Source: Actinomycetes bacterium
GTDB taxonomy: Bacteria; Actinomycetota; Actinomycetes; S36-B12
DNA length: 12,395 nt
Direction: 5' to 3'
Assembly (NCBI GenBank): GCA_030425745.1
Contig: JAUHZW010000041.1
Span: 1-12,395 of the forward strand
Below are positions 1 to 6,527 of the stretch, piece after piece. Each line of letters starts with the position of its first letter. The first letter of the stretch is position 1. A program made the position numbers and the translations under genes. Below the pieces are notes generated by a model. The model saw only the letters and a list, made by a program, of their open reading frames with translations. It was not told where the DNA came from and did no database searches.

Positions 1-766
1 GGAAGACAAGGGCGGTGGTCAGCAGGGCGGTGGCGACGACCGCGGCGCTCACGACCCAGAAGAACGGGCTGCCCAGCGCCTCGCGGCGGCTGACGCCCCA
101 GGAGTCTCCGTCGACCGCAGGAGCCTCGGCATCGCCATCGACGTGCTGGCCGACATCCGCGGGGCGGTTGCGAATGCCGAAGACCGCCAGCGGCACGACG
201 ACGATCCACACCGTGAGCGCCTCCGCCACCCAGGCCGTCCGCCACCCCCAGCCGGAGATCGCGAACTCGAAGATCAGCGGGATCATCGTCATGCCGAAGC
301 CACCCGCGGCCGTGACGATGCCCATGGCGAGGCCCCTCTTCCGGCTGAACCACAGGGCGACGCCCGTCGTGGCGACCAGCCCGAGGGCGCCTTGTCCCAT
401 CATCCGGATGCCGATGAACCCGGCCGAGAGCGTGACGAAGTCCGAGACGAACGCCATTCCGAGCAGGAAGGCGCCGAACAGGACGCCCACCATCGCCATG
501 ACGCGACGCACGCCGAAGCGGTCGATCGCCTGACCGATCCACGGCAGCGCCAGTGCTCCTGCCAGGGTGCCGATCAGGTAGGCCGTGCTCATCTGCGTGC
601 GAGTGATGCCGAGTTCGTCGATCATCGGATCGACGAAGACGGACACTCCGAACGTCTGGCCCGGACCCGTCAGGGCCAGAGCGATCGCGGAGAAGACGAC
701 AATGCGCCAGCCGTAGTAGCCCTTGGCCGGCGCAGGGATCATCGCCGTGCCGGAGAGGATGCCCAT
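1..766 (-). CDS. MFS transporter, monocarboxylate/oxalate-formate type (partial, C-terminus off the left edge)
   Basis: A membrane carrier of the major facilitator superfamily; 255 residues are visible and no stop is reached at the window edge. The N-terminus reads GYYGWRIVVF, as in the MCT and oxalate/formate antiporter families, followed by hydrophobic segments. Between segments 2 and 3 is the MFS motif-A loop GQAIDRFGVRR (about residues 77-87), and a later loop reads SRKRGLAMG. The visible part covers roughly six segments, a hydrophilic middle loop (NRPADVGQHVDGDAEAP) and the start of the seventh. The ATG at 766 lies three bases after the smpB stop, so the gene is probably read through from smpB. 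A second ATG eight codons later (GTAM) is a possible alternative start. The substrate cannot be read from the sequence; a small carboxylate is only a family-based guess. Confidence 0.85.
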   Translation of the reverse strand, partial: MGILSGTAMIPAPAKGYYGWRIVVFSAIALALTGPGQTFGVSVFVDPMIDELGITRTQMSTAYLIGTLAGALALPWIGQAIDRFGVRRVMAMVGVLFGAFLLGMAFVSDFVTLSAGFIGIRMMGQGALGLVATTGVALWFSRKRGLAMGIVTAAGGFGMTMIPLIFEFAISGWGWRTAWVAEALTVWIVVVPLAVFGIRNRPADVGQHVDGDAEAPAVDGDSWGVSRREALGSPFFWVVSAAVVATALLTTALVF

Positions 767-769
767 CGG

Positions 770-1246
770 CTACTCGAGGCCCTTCGAGCGCCGCCCCACA
801 GCGCGGTCGGCCTCGCGCTTGGACTCACGCTCCGCGATCGCCTGGCGCTTGTCGTAGCTCTTGCGGCCACGGGCCACGGCGATCTCGACCTTCGCGTAGC
901 CGTCCTTGAAGTACAGAGCCAGTGGGACGAGGGTGATGCCGGTGTCATGAACCTTCTTGGCGATGCGGTTGAGCTCCTCCTTGTGGAGCAGGAGTTTGCG
1001 CGCGCGCCGGGGCTCGTGGTTGGTCCAGGTGCCCTGGGTGTACTCCGGAATATGCACGCCGCGCAGCCAGATCTCCCCATCGTCGAGCGTCGCGAATCCG
1101 TCCGTCAAGGAAGCGCGGCCAGCGCGCAGGGACTTCACCTCGGTGCCCGTGAGCACCATGCCGGCCTCGTAGACATCCTCGATCGAGTAGTCATGACGGG
1201 CCTTCTTGTTCTGGGCGACGAGCGTGCGCCCCTTCTCACGTGGCAT
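770..1246 (-). CDS. smpB: SsrA-binding protein SmpB (trans-translation)
   Basis: SmpB binds tmRNA and brings it to ribosomes stalled on non-stop mRNA, so the nascent chain is tagged and the ribosome freed. The 158-residue product has the usual family length. Visible family signatures are VAQNKKARHDYSIEDVYEAG near the start, LTGTEVKSLRAGRASLTDG (about 32-50), IPEYTQGTWTNHEPRRARKLL (about 66-86, the oligonucleotide-binding barrel) and the basic tail KSYDKRQAIAERESKRE (about 129-145). I chose the ATG at 1246 because GGAGG precedes it by five bases and the protein then begins MPREKG; an upstream ATG in frame would add 15 unrelated residues. The start lies inside the last codons of the DUF4436 gene (11-base overlap), which implies coupled translation. 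No tmRNA gene was seen nearby. Confidence 0.96.
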   Translation of the reverse strand: MPREKGRTLVAQNKKARHDYSIEDVYEAGMVLTGTEVKSLRAGRASLTDGFATLDDGEIWLRGVHIPEYTQGTWTNHEPRRARKLLLHKEELNRIAKKVHDTGITLVPLALYFKDGYAKVEIAVARGRKSYDKRQAIAERESKREADRAVGRRSKGLE

Positions 1247-2216
1247 GAGAGCCTCCGGTGCCCGCAGGGGTGGTGGACAGTTCGCGGTCACGCTCGCGCT
1301 CGCGTTCGACCCGACGCCGCTCCGCCAGCCGCTGACCGTTCCAGCCGAAGATGACCAAGACGGCAGCCGCGCCTGCCGCGACGATGAACCACAGGTAGGC
1401 GTACATGTCGATGGAGGCGCCGAACGGCGGCGCGTTGGGCATGTAGTTGCGCAGCGCGGGCAGCGCGAAGATCAGAGCAGCCGTCCAGGACAGGAGAGCC
1501 GCCTCGGCGGGACGCCGATCCGCCTGAACGAGGGCTCCGGTCACGAGCGCGAGGAAGGCAAGGACGCCGGCGACGACGAGGATGACCATGACGAAGGCGA
1601 TCGTCGAGAAGGCCCGGTTGAAGCCCCAGGCTGCGTAGTACTCCGAGTTCACACCAGAGGAGAGCTCAACCTCGGTGTCCCATCCGTTGACGCCACCGCT
1701 GGCGTCGAGGAACAGTTCGACCGGTTCGGCGGAGCGAACGGCCCCGTCGACCCCCTTGGTATAGGTGTCAGCTGCGATGAGCAAGTCCGTGCCGTGGACG
1801 TCGAACGGGTAGACGGCAGTGTCGCCGGCCAGGGCGATGGCCACCTCCCTGGCCCCCATCGCGGTACCGGCAGGGAACTTGAACTCGTTGGGCCCCTGAA
1901 AGCCGTTGAAGACGGTGACACGGATGTTCCGGTTGGGGCGGCCCTCGTCGAACAGTTCATCGCCCTGCGGGAAGAAGGACATCCGGATCCGGGCCGAGTT
2001 CACGTTCGCGTCAACCGTCAGCGGCTCCATCTGGATCATCACGCCTGAGGCGCCAGAGGGGGCTTCCGCTCCGCCGCTGACCTGACTGCCGCCTTCGGCA
2101 TCGTAGAAGCGGACCACAAGGGTGAACGCGACGGCGAACAGCAGGCCCACGACCACGAGGGCAACCCACCCCCGCCGGGTCTGCGGGAGCGGCTCGAGAC
2201 TGAGGAGGCTGCTCAC
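1236..2216 (-). CDS. DUF4436-type membrane protein between ftsX and smpB
   Basis: A 326-residue membrane protein of unknown function. One membrane segment (about 17-36) is followed by an extracytoplasmic domain of about 165 residues, rich in beta-type patches (GVMIQMEPLTVDANVNSARIRMSFFP, split here only by me as residues 58-83). Three further segments follow (about 203-230, 239-258, 271-291), then a charged tail RRRVERERERDRE. The C-terminal pattern ALPALRNYMPNAPPFGASID matches what I remember of DUF4436 (PF14494), mainly an actinobacterial family; that assignment is from memory. The GTG at 2216 overlaps the ftsX stop as GTGA, and the gene end overlaps smpB by 11 bases, so it is embedded in the ftsEX-smpB operon. 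Upstream in-frame codons would lie inside ftsX and encode an Arg/His/Gly-rich shadow peptide, so they were not used. A role in envelope or division is only inferred from position. Confidence 0.8.
   Translation of the reverse strand: MSSLLSLEPLPQTRRGWVALVVVGLLFAVAFTLVVRFYDAEGGSQVSGGAEAPSGASGVMIQMEPLTVDANVNSARIRMSFFPQGDELFDEGRPNRNIRVTVFNGFQGPNEFKFPAGTAMGAREVAIALAGDTAVYPFDVHGTDLLIAADTYTKGVDGAVRSAEPVELFLDASGGVNGWDTEVELSSGVNSEYYAAWGFNRAFSTIAFVMVILVVAGVLAFLALVTGALVQADRRPAEAALLSWTAALIFALPALRNYMPNAPPFGASIDMYAYLWFIVAAGAAAVLVIFGWNGQRLAERRRVERERERDRELSTTPAGTGGSHAT
1252..1256 (-). promoter_or_regulatory. Shine-Dalgarno site that fixes the smpB start
   Basis: GGAGG on the minus strand, five bases (CTCTC) before the ATG at 1246. 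It sits inside the 3' end of the DUF4436 coding sequence and decides between the two in-frame ATGs available to smpB. Confidence 0.75.
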
Positions 2217-3121
2217 ACCCGCAGGTACTTGCGGAGGGTGAAGAAGGCCGCGAGGCCGGCCAGCGCGATGCCGGTGATCAGCATGACCGGGGCGATGGCC
2301 GCGACCGCGTCCCATCCGACGAAGGCCGTGAACTGGAACGACGGTGCCAGGACCCCGTCGATGATGACGACCTTCATCAGGATCAGTGATCCGATGGCCA
2401 GCAGCGCACCGATCGCCGCGGCGAACGCCGCCTCGAGCAGGAACGGCAGTTGGATGTAGAAGTTCGAGGCGCCGACCAACCGCATGATGCTGGTCTCACG
2501 GCGTCGACTGAACGCCGCGACTCTCATGGTGTTGACGATCAGCAGGACCGTCACGACGAGCATCACGCCGGCGATGAGCAGGGCGATGGCCTGCAGGCCA
2601 CCGAGGAGTTGGAAGAACTTGTCGAGCACCTGCCGTTGATCGTTGACCTGCTCGATGCCGGGCCGTCCGGCGAAGGCGGACGCCACGACGTCGTACTTGG
2701 TCGGGTCCGCGAGTTTCACGCGGAAGGACTCCGGAAGGGACTTCTCGGTGACGTTGTCGACGATCGGCGAGTTCTTGAACTGCTCGACGAACCGCTCGTA
2801 GGCCTCGGCCTTGGACTCGTAGTAGATCTCGTCGACGAGCGGGCGCAGGCTCTCGAGGTCGGCCTTGATCTGGTCGCGCTGTGCCGCGGTGACCGCGCCG
2901 CCCGCACACGAAGGGGTGTCGCTGCCCTTGCTGCACAGGAAGATCGAGACCTCGACCTTGTCGTACCAGAAGTCCTTCATCGTCGAGACCTGCGCGCGCA
3001 CGAGCAGGCTCGCACCGAAGAGCGCGAGGGACACCGCGACCGTGATGATCACGGCCAGGGTCATGGTGAGGTTGCGCCGCAGGCCGTTGCCGACCTCGCT
3101 GGCGACGAACGTCGCCCTCAT
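2213..3121 (-). CDS. ftsX: Cell division protein FtsX (ABC permease subunit)
   Basis: FtsX pairs with FtsE to form an ABC-type complex at the division septum that passes ATP-driven conformational signals to periplasmic/extracellular cell-wall hydrolases. The 302-residue protein has the expected four-segment plan: segment 1 about 21-41, a large extracellular domain about 45-170, then three C-terminal segments starting at FQLLGGLQAIALLIAG. The cytoplasmic loop after the second segment has the FtsX signature RRRETSIMRLVGAS. The extracellular domain carries two cysteines nine residues apart (C63, C72), which could form a disulfide loop. The ATG at 3121 overlaps the ftsE stop as ATGA and its own stop overlaps the DUF4436 GTG, so ftsE-ftsX-DUF4436 are translationally coupled. 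Confidence 0.95.
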   Translation of the reverse strand: MRATFVASEVGNGLRRNLTMTLAVIITVAVSLALFGASLLVRAQVSTMKDFWYDKVEVSIFLCSKGSDTPSCAGGAVTAAQRDQIKADLESLRPLVDEIYYESKAEAYERFVEQFKNSPIVDNVTEKSLPESFRVKLADPTKYDVVASAFAGRPGIEQVNDQRQVLDKFFQLLGGLQAIALLIAGVMLVVTVLLIVNTMRVAAFSRRRETSIMRLVGASNFYIQLPFLLEAAFAAAIGALLAIGSLILMKVVIIDGVLAPSFQFTAFVGWDAVAAIAPVMLITGIALAGLAAFFTLRKYLRV

Positions 3122-3807
3122 CGTGCGTACCCGTAGACGCCGCGGGTCTGGTCGCGGACGACGTGACCGCCCTCGAGTTCGATGACGCGCCGGCGCATCT
3201 GGTCGACGATCTGGGCGTCGTGCGTCGACATGACCACGGTGGTGCCGAGTCGGTTGATGCGGTCGAGGAGCTTCATGATGCCGACCGAGGTACCCGGGTC
3301 GAGGTTTCCGGTGGGCTCGTCGGCGATGAGCATCATCGGCCGGTTGACGAACGCCCGAGCGATGGCCACTCGCTGCTGCTCACCACCCGAGAGCTCGTCG
3401 GGGCGCCGGTTCTCCTTGCCCTCCAGACCCACGACCTCGAGGACCTCCGGGACGACCTTCTTGATGTGGGACGACGGCTTGCCGATCACCTCGAGGGCGA
3501 AGGCGACGTTCTCCGCGACGGTCTTGTTCGGCAGGAGGCGGAAATCCTGGAAGACCGTGCCGATCTGGCGCCGCAGCATCGGGATCTTCCAGTTCGACAG
3601 GCGGTTGAGGTCCTTGCCCAGCACCCACACCTGGCCCTTGGTGGGCCGCTCCTCGCGCAGCACCAGCCGCAGGAAGGTCGACTTGCCCGATCCCGAGGGT
3701 CCGACGAGGAAGACGAACTCGCCCTTCTCGATCTCCAGCGACACGTCGTCCAGCGCAGGTCGCTGCTGCGTGGGGTAGACCTTCGTGACGTGGTCGAAGA
3801 GGATCAC
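3118..3807 (-). CDS. ftsE: Cell division ATP-binding protein FtsE
   Basis: Cytoplasmic ATPase of the FtsEX complex. With the GTG at 3807 the product is 229 residues, the standard FtsE length, beginning ILFDHVTKVYP. All ABC motifs are present: Walker A GPSGSGKST (36-44), Q-loop Gln87 in QIGTVFQDF, signature LSGGEQQR (139-146), Walker B MLIADEPTGNLD (159-170) and switch His196 in STHD. The frame stays open upstream into prfB, but those codons are Arg/Ser/Pro-rich shadow of prfB, so GTG is preferred. There is no good Shine-Dalgarno; a TAGACT box seven bases before the GTG suggests a leaderless promoter of its own inside or just after the prfB end. The gap to prfB is 19 bases, so read-through from prfB is also possible. 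Confidence 0.95.
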   Translation of the reverse strand: MILFDHVTKVYPTQQRPALDDVSLEIEKGEFVFLVGPSGSGKSTFLRLVLREERPTKGQVWVLGKDLNRLSNWKIPMLRRQIGTVFQDFRLLPNKTVAENVAFALEVIGKPSSHIKKVVPEVLEVVGLEGKENRRPDELSGGEQQRVAIARAFVNRPMMLIADEPTGNLDPGTSVGIMKLLDRINRLGTTVVMSTHDAQIVDQMRRRVIELEGGHVVRDQTRGVYGYAR

Positions 3808-3814
3808 GCCTGAC

Positions 3815-3820
3815 AGTCTA
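3815..3820 (-). promoter_or_regulatory. Putative -10 box of a leaderless ftsE promoter
   Basis: TAGACT on the minus strand, seven bases before the ftsE GTG, in the 19-base prfB-ftsE gap. The spacing would put the transcription start at or next to the start codon. No convincing -35 hexamer is seen, so this is only a candidate. Confidence 0.35.
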
Positions 3821-3826
3821 AGTGCA

Positions 3827-4930
3827 CTAGGCCGTCTGCTTGCGCCACCGGATGCCGGCTTCGACGAACGCGTCGATCTCGCCGTCGAGGACCGCTGCGG
3901 TGTTGCCGGTCTCCTCCTCGGTGCGGAGGTCCTTGACCATCTGGTAAGGGTGCAGCACGTACGAGCGCATCTGGTTGCCCCAGGAGCCGGCCGTGTCGCC
4001 CTTGAGGGCATCGATCTTGGCCTGCTCCTCACGACGACGGACCTCGAGGAGCTTGGACTGCAGGACGGCCATCGCCGAGGCGCGGTTCTGGATCTGGGAG
4101 CGCTCGTTCTGGCACGAGACCACGATGCCCGTGGGGATGTGCGTGATGCGGACAGCGGAATCGGTCGTGTTCACGCCCTGACCCCCGGGTCCGGAGGACC
4201 GGTAGACGTCGACCCGGATCTCGTCATCGGGAATGTCGATGTGGTCGGTCTGCTCGACCACGGGGATCACCTCTACCTCCGCGAAGGAGGTCTGACGGCG
4301 CCCCTGGTTGTCGAACGGGGAGATGCGGACCAGCCGGTGCGTGCCCTGCTCGACCGACAGGGTGCCGTAGGCGTACGGGGCCTTGACGTGGAACGTCGCA
4401 GACTTGATCCCGGCCTCCTCGGCGTAGGAGGTCTCATTGACCTCGAACGGCCAGTCGTGGCGCTCGCAGTAGCGCGTGTACATCCGCAGGAGCATGGCCG
4501 CCCAGTCGGCGGCGTCGACACCACCGGCAGCTGAACGGATCGAGACGAAGGCCTCGCGCGCGTCGTACTCCCCTGAGAGGAGCGTGCGCACCTCCATCTC
4601 GTCGATGGCGGCCTGGACGGCGTTGAGCTCGACCTCGGCATCGGCGAGGGCGGAGGCATCACCCTCCTCCTGCGCCAGCTCGAACAGCACCGGCAGATCA
4701 TCGAGGCGGCCGCGCAGGGCCTCGGCCTTGCGGATCTCACCCTGGGCGAAGGACAGCTTCGACGTGACCGCCTGCGCCCTCTCCTGGTCGTCCCACAGAT
4801 CCGGCGCACTCGCCTGCTGCTCGAGGTCGGCGACCTGCTCACGGAGCGCGGGCAGGTCGAGGACGGTCTCGATGCTGCTCATGGTGGTCTGGAGGGCAGC
4901 GAGCCGTTCGGCGAGGTCGATGTCAGCCAT
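3827..4930 (-). CDS. prfB: Peptide chain release factor 2 (RF2)
   Basis: RF2 recognises UGA and UAA stop codons in the ribosomal A site and triggers peptidyl-tRNA hydrolysis. The 367-residue product has an N-terminal helical domain 1, the codon-reading tripeptide SPF (204-206, in VRISPFDNQ) that distinguishes RF2 from the PxT of RF1, and the catalytic GGQ (249-251, in SSGPGGQGVNTTDSAVR). The region near codons 25-45 (LDLPALREQVADLEQQASAPD) is one uninterrupted frame, so the autoregulatory +1 frameshift found in E. coli and many other bacteria is absent. The ATG at 4930 has no Shine-Dalgarno; a TACCCT box nine bases upstream suggests an mRNA with a leader of only a few bases or none. The gap to the pilus genes is 43 bases. 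Confidence 0.97.
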   Translation of the reverse strand: MADIDLAERLAALQTTMSSIETVLDLPALREQVADLEQQASAPDLWDDQERAQAVTSKLSFAQGEIRKAEALRGRLDDLPVLFELAQEEGDASALADAEVELNAVQAAIDEMEVRTLLSGEYDAREAFVSIRSAAGGVDAADWAAMLLRMYTRYCERHDWPFEVNETSYAEEAGIKSATFHVKAPYAYGTLSVEQGTHRLVRISPFDNQGRRQTSFAEVEVIPVVEQTDHIDIPDDEIRVDVYRSSGPGGQGVNTTDSAVRITHIPTGIVVSCQNERSQIQNRASAMAVLQSKLLEVRRREEQAKIDALKGDTAGSWGNQMRSYVLHPYQMVKDLRTEEETGNTAAVLDGEIDAFVEAGIRWRKQTA

Positions 4931-4939
4931 GGTGGGTCA

Positions 4940-4945
4940 AGGGTA
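4940..4945 (-). promoter_or_regulatory. Putative -10 box before prfB
   Basis: TACCCT on the minus strand, nine bases before the prfB ATG. It fits TAnnnT and would give a leader of 0-3 bases. A matching -35 element is not evident and the spacing is slightly longer than at the other starts here. Confidence 0.28.
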
Positions 4946-4973
4946 CGGCCCGGACGCACGCGCCTCTGCCCGG

Positions 4974-5423
4974 TCACCCCGCAGGGCGATAGGCGAGCCG
5001 GGCGCGCGACTGGACACGCACCGTCTCGCCGGCCAGCAGACCGTGGAAGGGCAGCGTCACAGGGGCGCTCAGCGAGACCGTCACGTAGCGGCCGTCGGAG
5101 GTGACCGAGTCCAGGCGGAGGCCAGTGACGTCAGCAGCCCCCGTGCGGGCCAGGAATCCCTCGACGCGCTGCTCGACCTGGCCGGGGCTCAGGCCCGTGG
5201 CCGACGAGGCGCCCTCGCGGTAGTAGGCATCCATGTCGAGCGCCTGCGCGCCGGCGAGTGCGCCGGCATCCGCCAACGCGACCAGAGCCCTCCGCTGCAG
5301 GAAGGCCGCGGAGGCATCGACGGCCACCGTGACGGCCAGTAGGCAGATGACGATCGCCCCGAGTCCGAGGAGCATCACGCTGCCGCGATCGTCGCGGAGC
5401 CGGATACTCGTCTTCAGCCTCAC
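4974..5423 (-). CDS. TadG-like pilus assembly protein (Flp/Tad locus)
   Basis: A 149-residue protein of the TadG-like (Tad N-terminal domain) type, a membrane-anchored minor component of Tad pili. A basic start is followed by RGSVMLLGLGAIVICLL (about 13-29) and the conserved helix AVDASAAFLQRRALVALADA (about 34-53), the hallmark of this family. About 95 extracytoplasmic residues follow, including a beta-like stretch TSDGRYVTVSLSAPVTLPF. Unlike its two TadE neighbours it has no Glu five residues after the Gly of the RG motif, so cleavage by prepilin peptidase is doubtful. The GTG at 5423 overlaps the upstream stop as GTGA; codons further upstream would be a Pro/Arg-rich shadow of the neighbouring gene. 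It is much shorter than proteobacterial TadG and lacks the von Willebrand-type domain, as is usual for actinobacterial versions. Confidence 0.82.
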   Translation of the reverse strand: MRLKTSIRLRDDRGSVMLLGLGAIVICLLAVTVAVDASAAFLQRRALVALADAGALAGAQALDMDAYYREGASSATGLSPGQVEQRVEGFLARTGAADVTGLRLDSVTSDGRYVTVSLSAPVTLPFHGLLAGETVRVQSRARLAYRPAG

Positions 5424-5863
5424 GTCGGGCTCCCGCGGTAGTCGTCCACCGGCACGGCATGACGGACATGCACGGGAACGAGGCTCGGGGCCGCTCCGGC
5501 CATCGACTCCGGAAGCCACGGCAACGGCACCTGCCAGACCACCTCGACCGTGACCGTCGAGCCCGGGTCGAGGCACTGACCGCTGGGGCACGTGATGGAC
5601 AGTGCCTGCGGCGGCAGATCGAGTCCGTGATCGTCGAACGCAAGTCGTGCCGCGCCCCAGGCGCGTTCCCGAGCCTCGCTCGCGGTGCTCGCCGAGACGT
5701 AGGCGCGTCCGGCCTCACGGACCGCCTGAGTGCTCGCGAAGACGGCGGCCTGAACGCCGGCGGCGGCCAGGACGACATAGCCGAGGGGCACCAGGACGCC
5801 GACTCCGAGGGCGATGAACTCCAGCATCGCGGAGCCGGAATCAGTACGGAGCCGCCCGCTCAC
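5420..5863 (-). CDS. TadE-family minor pilin, second copy
   Basis: A 147-residue TadE-type pseudopilin. The N-terminus MSGRLRTDSGSAMLEF contains a prepilin-peptidase-like site, cleavage predicted after Gly10, with Glu15 at +5, followed by a hydrophobic segment IALGVGVLVPLGYVVLAAAG. The globular part has a close cysteine pair (CPSGQC, about 92-97) that may be disulfide-bonded outside the cell. The GTG at 5863 overlaps the stop of the preceding tadE as GTGA, and the gene's own stop overlaps the TadG-like GTG. Minor pilins of this kind are thought to prime or cap Flp pilus assembly. Not to be confused with the major pilin, which is much smaller. Confidence 0.82.
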   Translation of the reverse strand: MSGRLRTDSGSAMLEFIALGVGVLVPLGYVVLAAAGVQAAVFASTQAVREAGRAYVSASTASEARERAWGAARLAFDDHGLDLPPQALSITCPSGQCLDPGSTVTVEVVWQVPLPWLPESMAGAAPSLVPVHVRHAVPVDDYRGSPT

Positions 5864-6273
5864 GCCCAGCCCTCACGCACCGCACGCCCCTCGACCGTCA
5901 GGGCCTTCGGACCGAGCAGGCCGACGAGCGGGAGGGTTCCGGTGATCCGGACGACCACCACGCTGAGTGTCCCGACCCGGTCAGCGCGCACGTCGACCTC
6001 GCGAACAACACCCTCGGTCAGTGTGTCCGCCAGCAGGAACTCGGTGCGCCGGACGCCGGCAGCCGGATCGGCACCGGCGAGCGCGGCCGCCCGGGCTCCC
6101 TCGGCCGCTGCCGACGTGAGGGTCGCGCGCACATGGACGGCCAGGGCGACCTGGACGATCGCCACGCACAGCAGCAGGACCAGTGGGGCCACCAGCGTGA
6201 ACTCCACCACGGCACTCCCCCGGTCACCCGCGGATTCAGGCCGTTCCCGAGCGAGCCGCGTGAGCCTGCGCAC
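5860..6273 (-). CDS. TadE-family minor pilin, first copy
   Basis: A 137-residue TadE-like protein. The N-terminus has the class III leader pattern DRGSAVVEF (17-25), with cleavage predicted after Gly19 and Glu24 at +5. A hydrophobic helix (about 26-48) follows, then the typical VRATLTSAAAEGARAAALAG stretch (48-67) of TadE proteins from Gram-positives. I chose the GTG at 6273, two bases after the stop of the small pilin-like gene; the frame stays open far upstream but encodes unrelated shadow sequence there. No strong Shine-Dalgarno is visible, so expression probably depends on reinitiation from the upstream gene. It likely works with the next two genes as accessory subunits of the pilus. Confidence 0.85.
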   Translation of the reverse strand: MRRLTRLARERPESAGDRGSAVVEFTLVAPLVLLLCVAIVQVALAVHVRATLTSAAAEGARAAALAGADPAAGVRRTEFLLADTLTEGVVREVDVRADRVGTLSVVVVRITGTLPLVGLLGPKALTVEGRAVREGWA

Positions 6274-6275
6274 CG

Positions 6276-6464
6276 TCAGGGCGTGGAGACGGAGCCGATC
6301 GCCCGTCCCAGGACGGCCGTCAGCTGCTCGTCGGCGAGCACCCACAGCGTCGTCACCAGCCCTGCAGTCATCACCGCGACGAGGACCCAGCCGGGGACAT
6401 CCCCTCGATCCTCCGCCAGTCGTCGGCCGAGTCGGTCGATCAGGGTGAGCAGTCGCATGGTCAT
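6276..6464 (-). CDS. Small Flp-pilin-like membrane protein of the Tad locus
   Basis: A 62-residue protein at the position where Tad loci carry the major pilin, right after tadC and before tadE. The N-terminus is basic (MRLLTLIDRLGRRLAEDRG), followed by a hydrophobic helix starting at DVPGWVLVAVMTAGLVTTLW and a short tail ending GSVSTP. The G21-D22 position aligns with the Gly at which prepilin peptidases cut Flp pilins, but the +5 residue is Trp26 rather than the conserved Glu, and no Tyr/Phe follows. It does not look like the DUF4244 pilin found in other actinobacteria, as far as I recall that family. The start at 6464 is supported by GAGAGG six bases upstream; a second ATG two codons later is possible. 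Pilin identity is inferred from size, topology and position. Confidence 0.72.
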   Translation of the reverse strand: MTMRLLTLIDRLGRRLAEDRGDVPGWVLVAVMTAGLVTTLWVLADEQLTAVLGRAIGSVSTP

Positions 6465-6527
6465 GGTGAGCCTCTCGTCGGGATGGAGTCGGATGGGTTG
6501 TCGGATCGGTCGGGGGTCTGGTCGGGG
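6465..6527 (-). promoter_or_regulatory. C-rich, G-poor leader with Shine-Dalgarno before the pilin-like gene
   Basis: This 63-base gap is the only sizeable gap in the pilus operon. The minus strand is rich in C with CCGAC occurring five times at about 10-14 base intervals, then GAGAGG (6471-6476) six bases before the ATG. Such unstructured C-rich RNA could favour ribosome entry for a highly made pilin, or act as a Rho-loading stretch. No clear promoter hexamers were found in it. Confidence 0.35.

Noticed and set aside
730..800. tmRNA gene next to smpB
   Set aside because: The DNA after smpB is directly coding for the MFS transporter, with no room for a tmRNA and no tRNA-like ends seen.
143..1354. 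Long plus-strand open frame of about 400 codons
   Set aside because: It lies opposite the MFS and smpB genes, is rich in Arg, Asp, His and Pro with no family signature, and is a typical antisense shadow of high-GC coding DNA. The same applies to plus-strand frames at 1206-2048, 2450-3136, 3163-3813, 3785-4534, 5459-6448, 7697-8800 and 8344-9507.
2217..2315. Upstream ATG extending the DUF4436 gene by 33 codons
   Set aside because: The added residues are an Arg/His/Gly-rich shadow of the ftsX end; the GTGA overlap start gives a normal N-terminus just before the first membrane segment.
4820..4870. Programmed +1 frameshift in prfB
   Set aside because: The frame is continuous through the region equivalent to the E. 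coli frameshift site, with no in-frame TGA, so RF2 is made without recoding.
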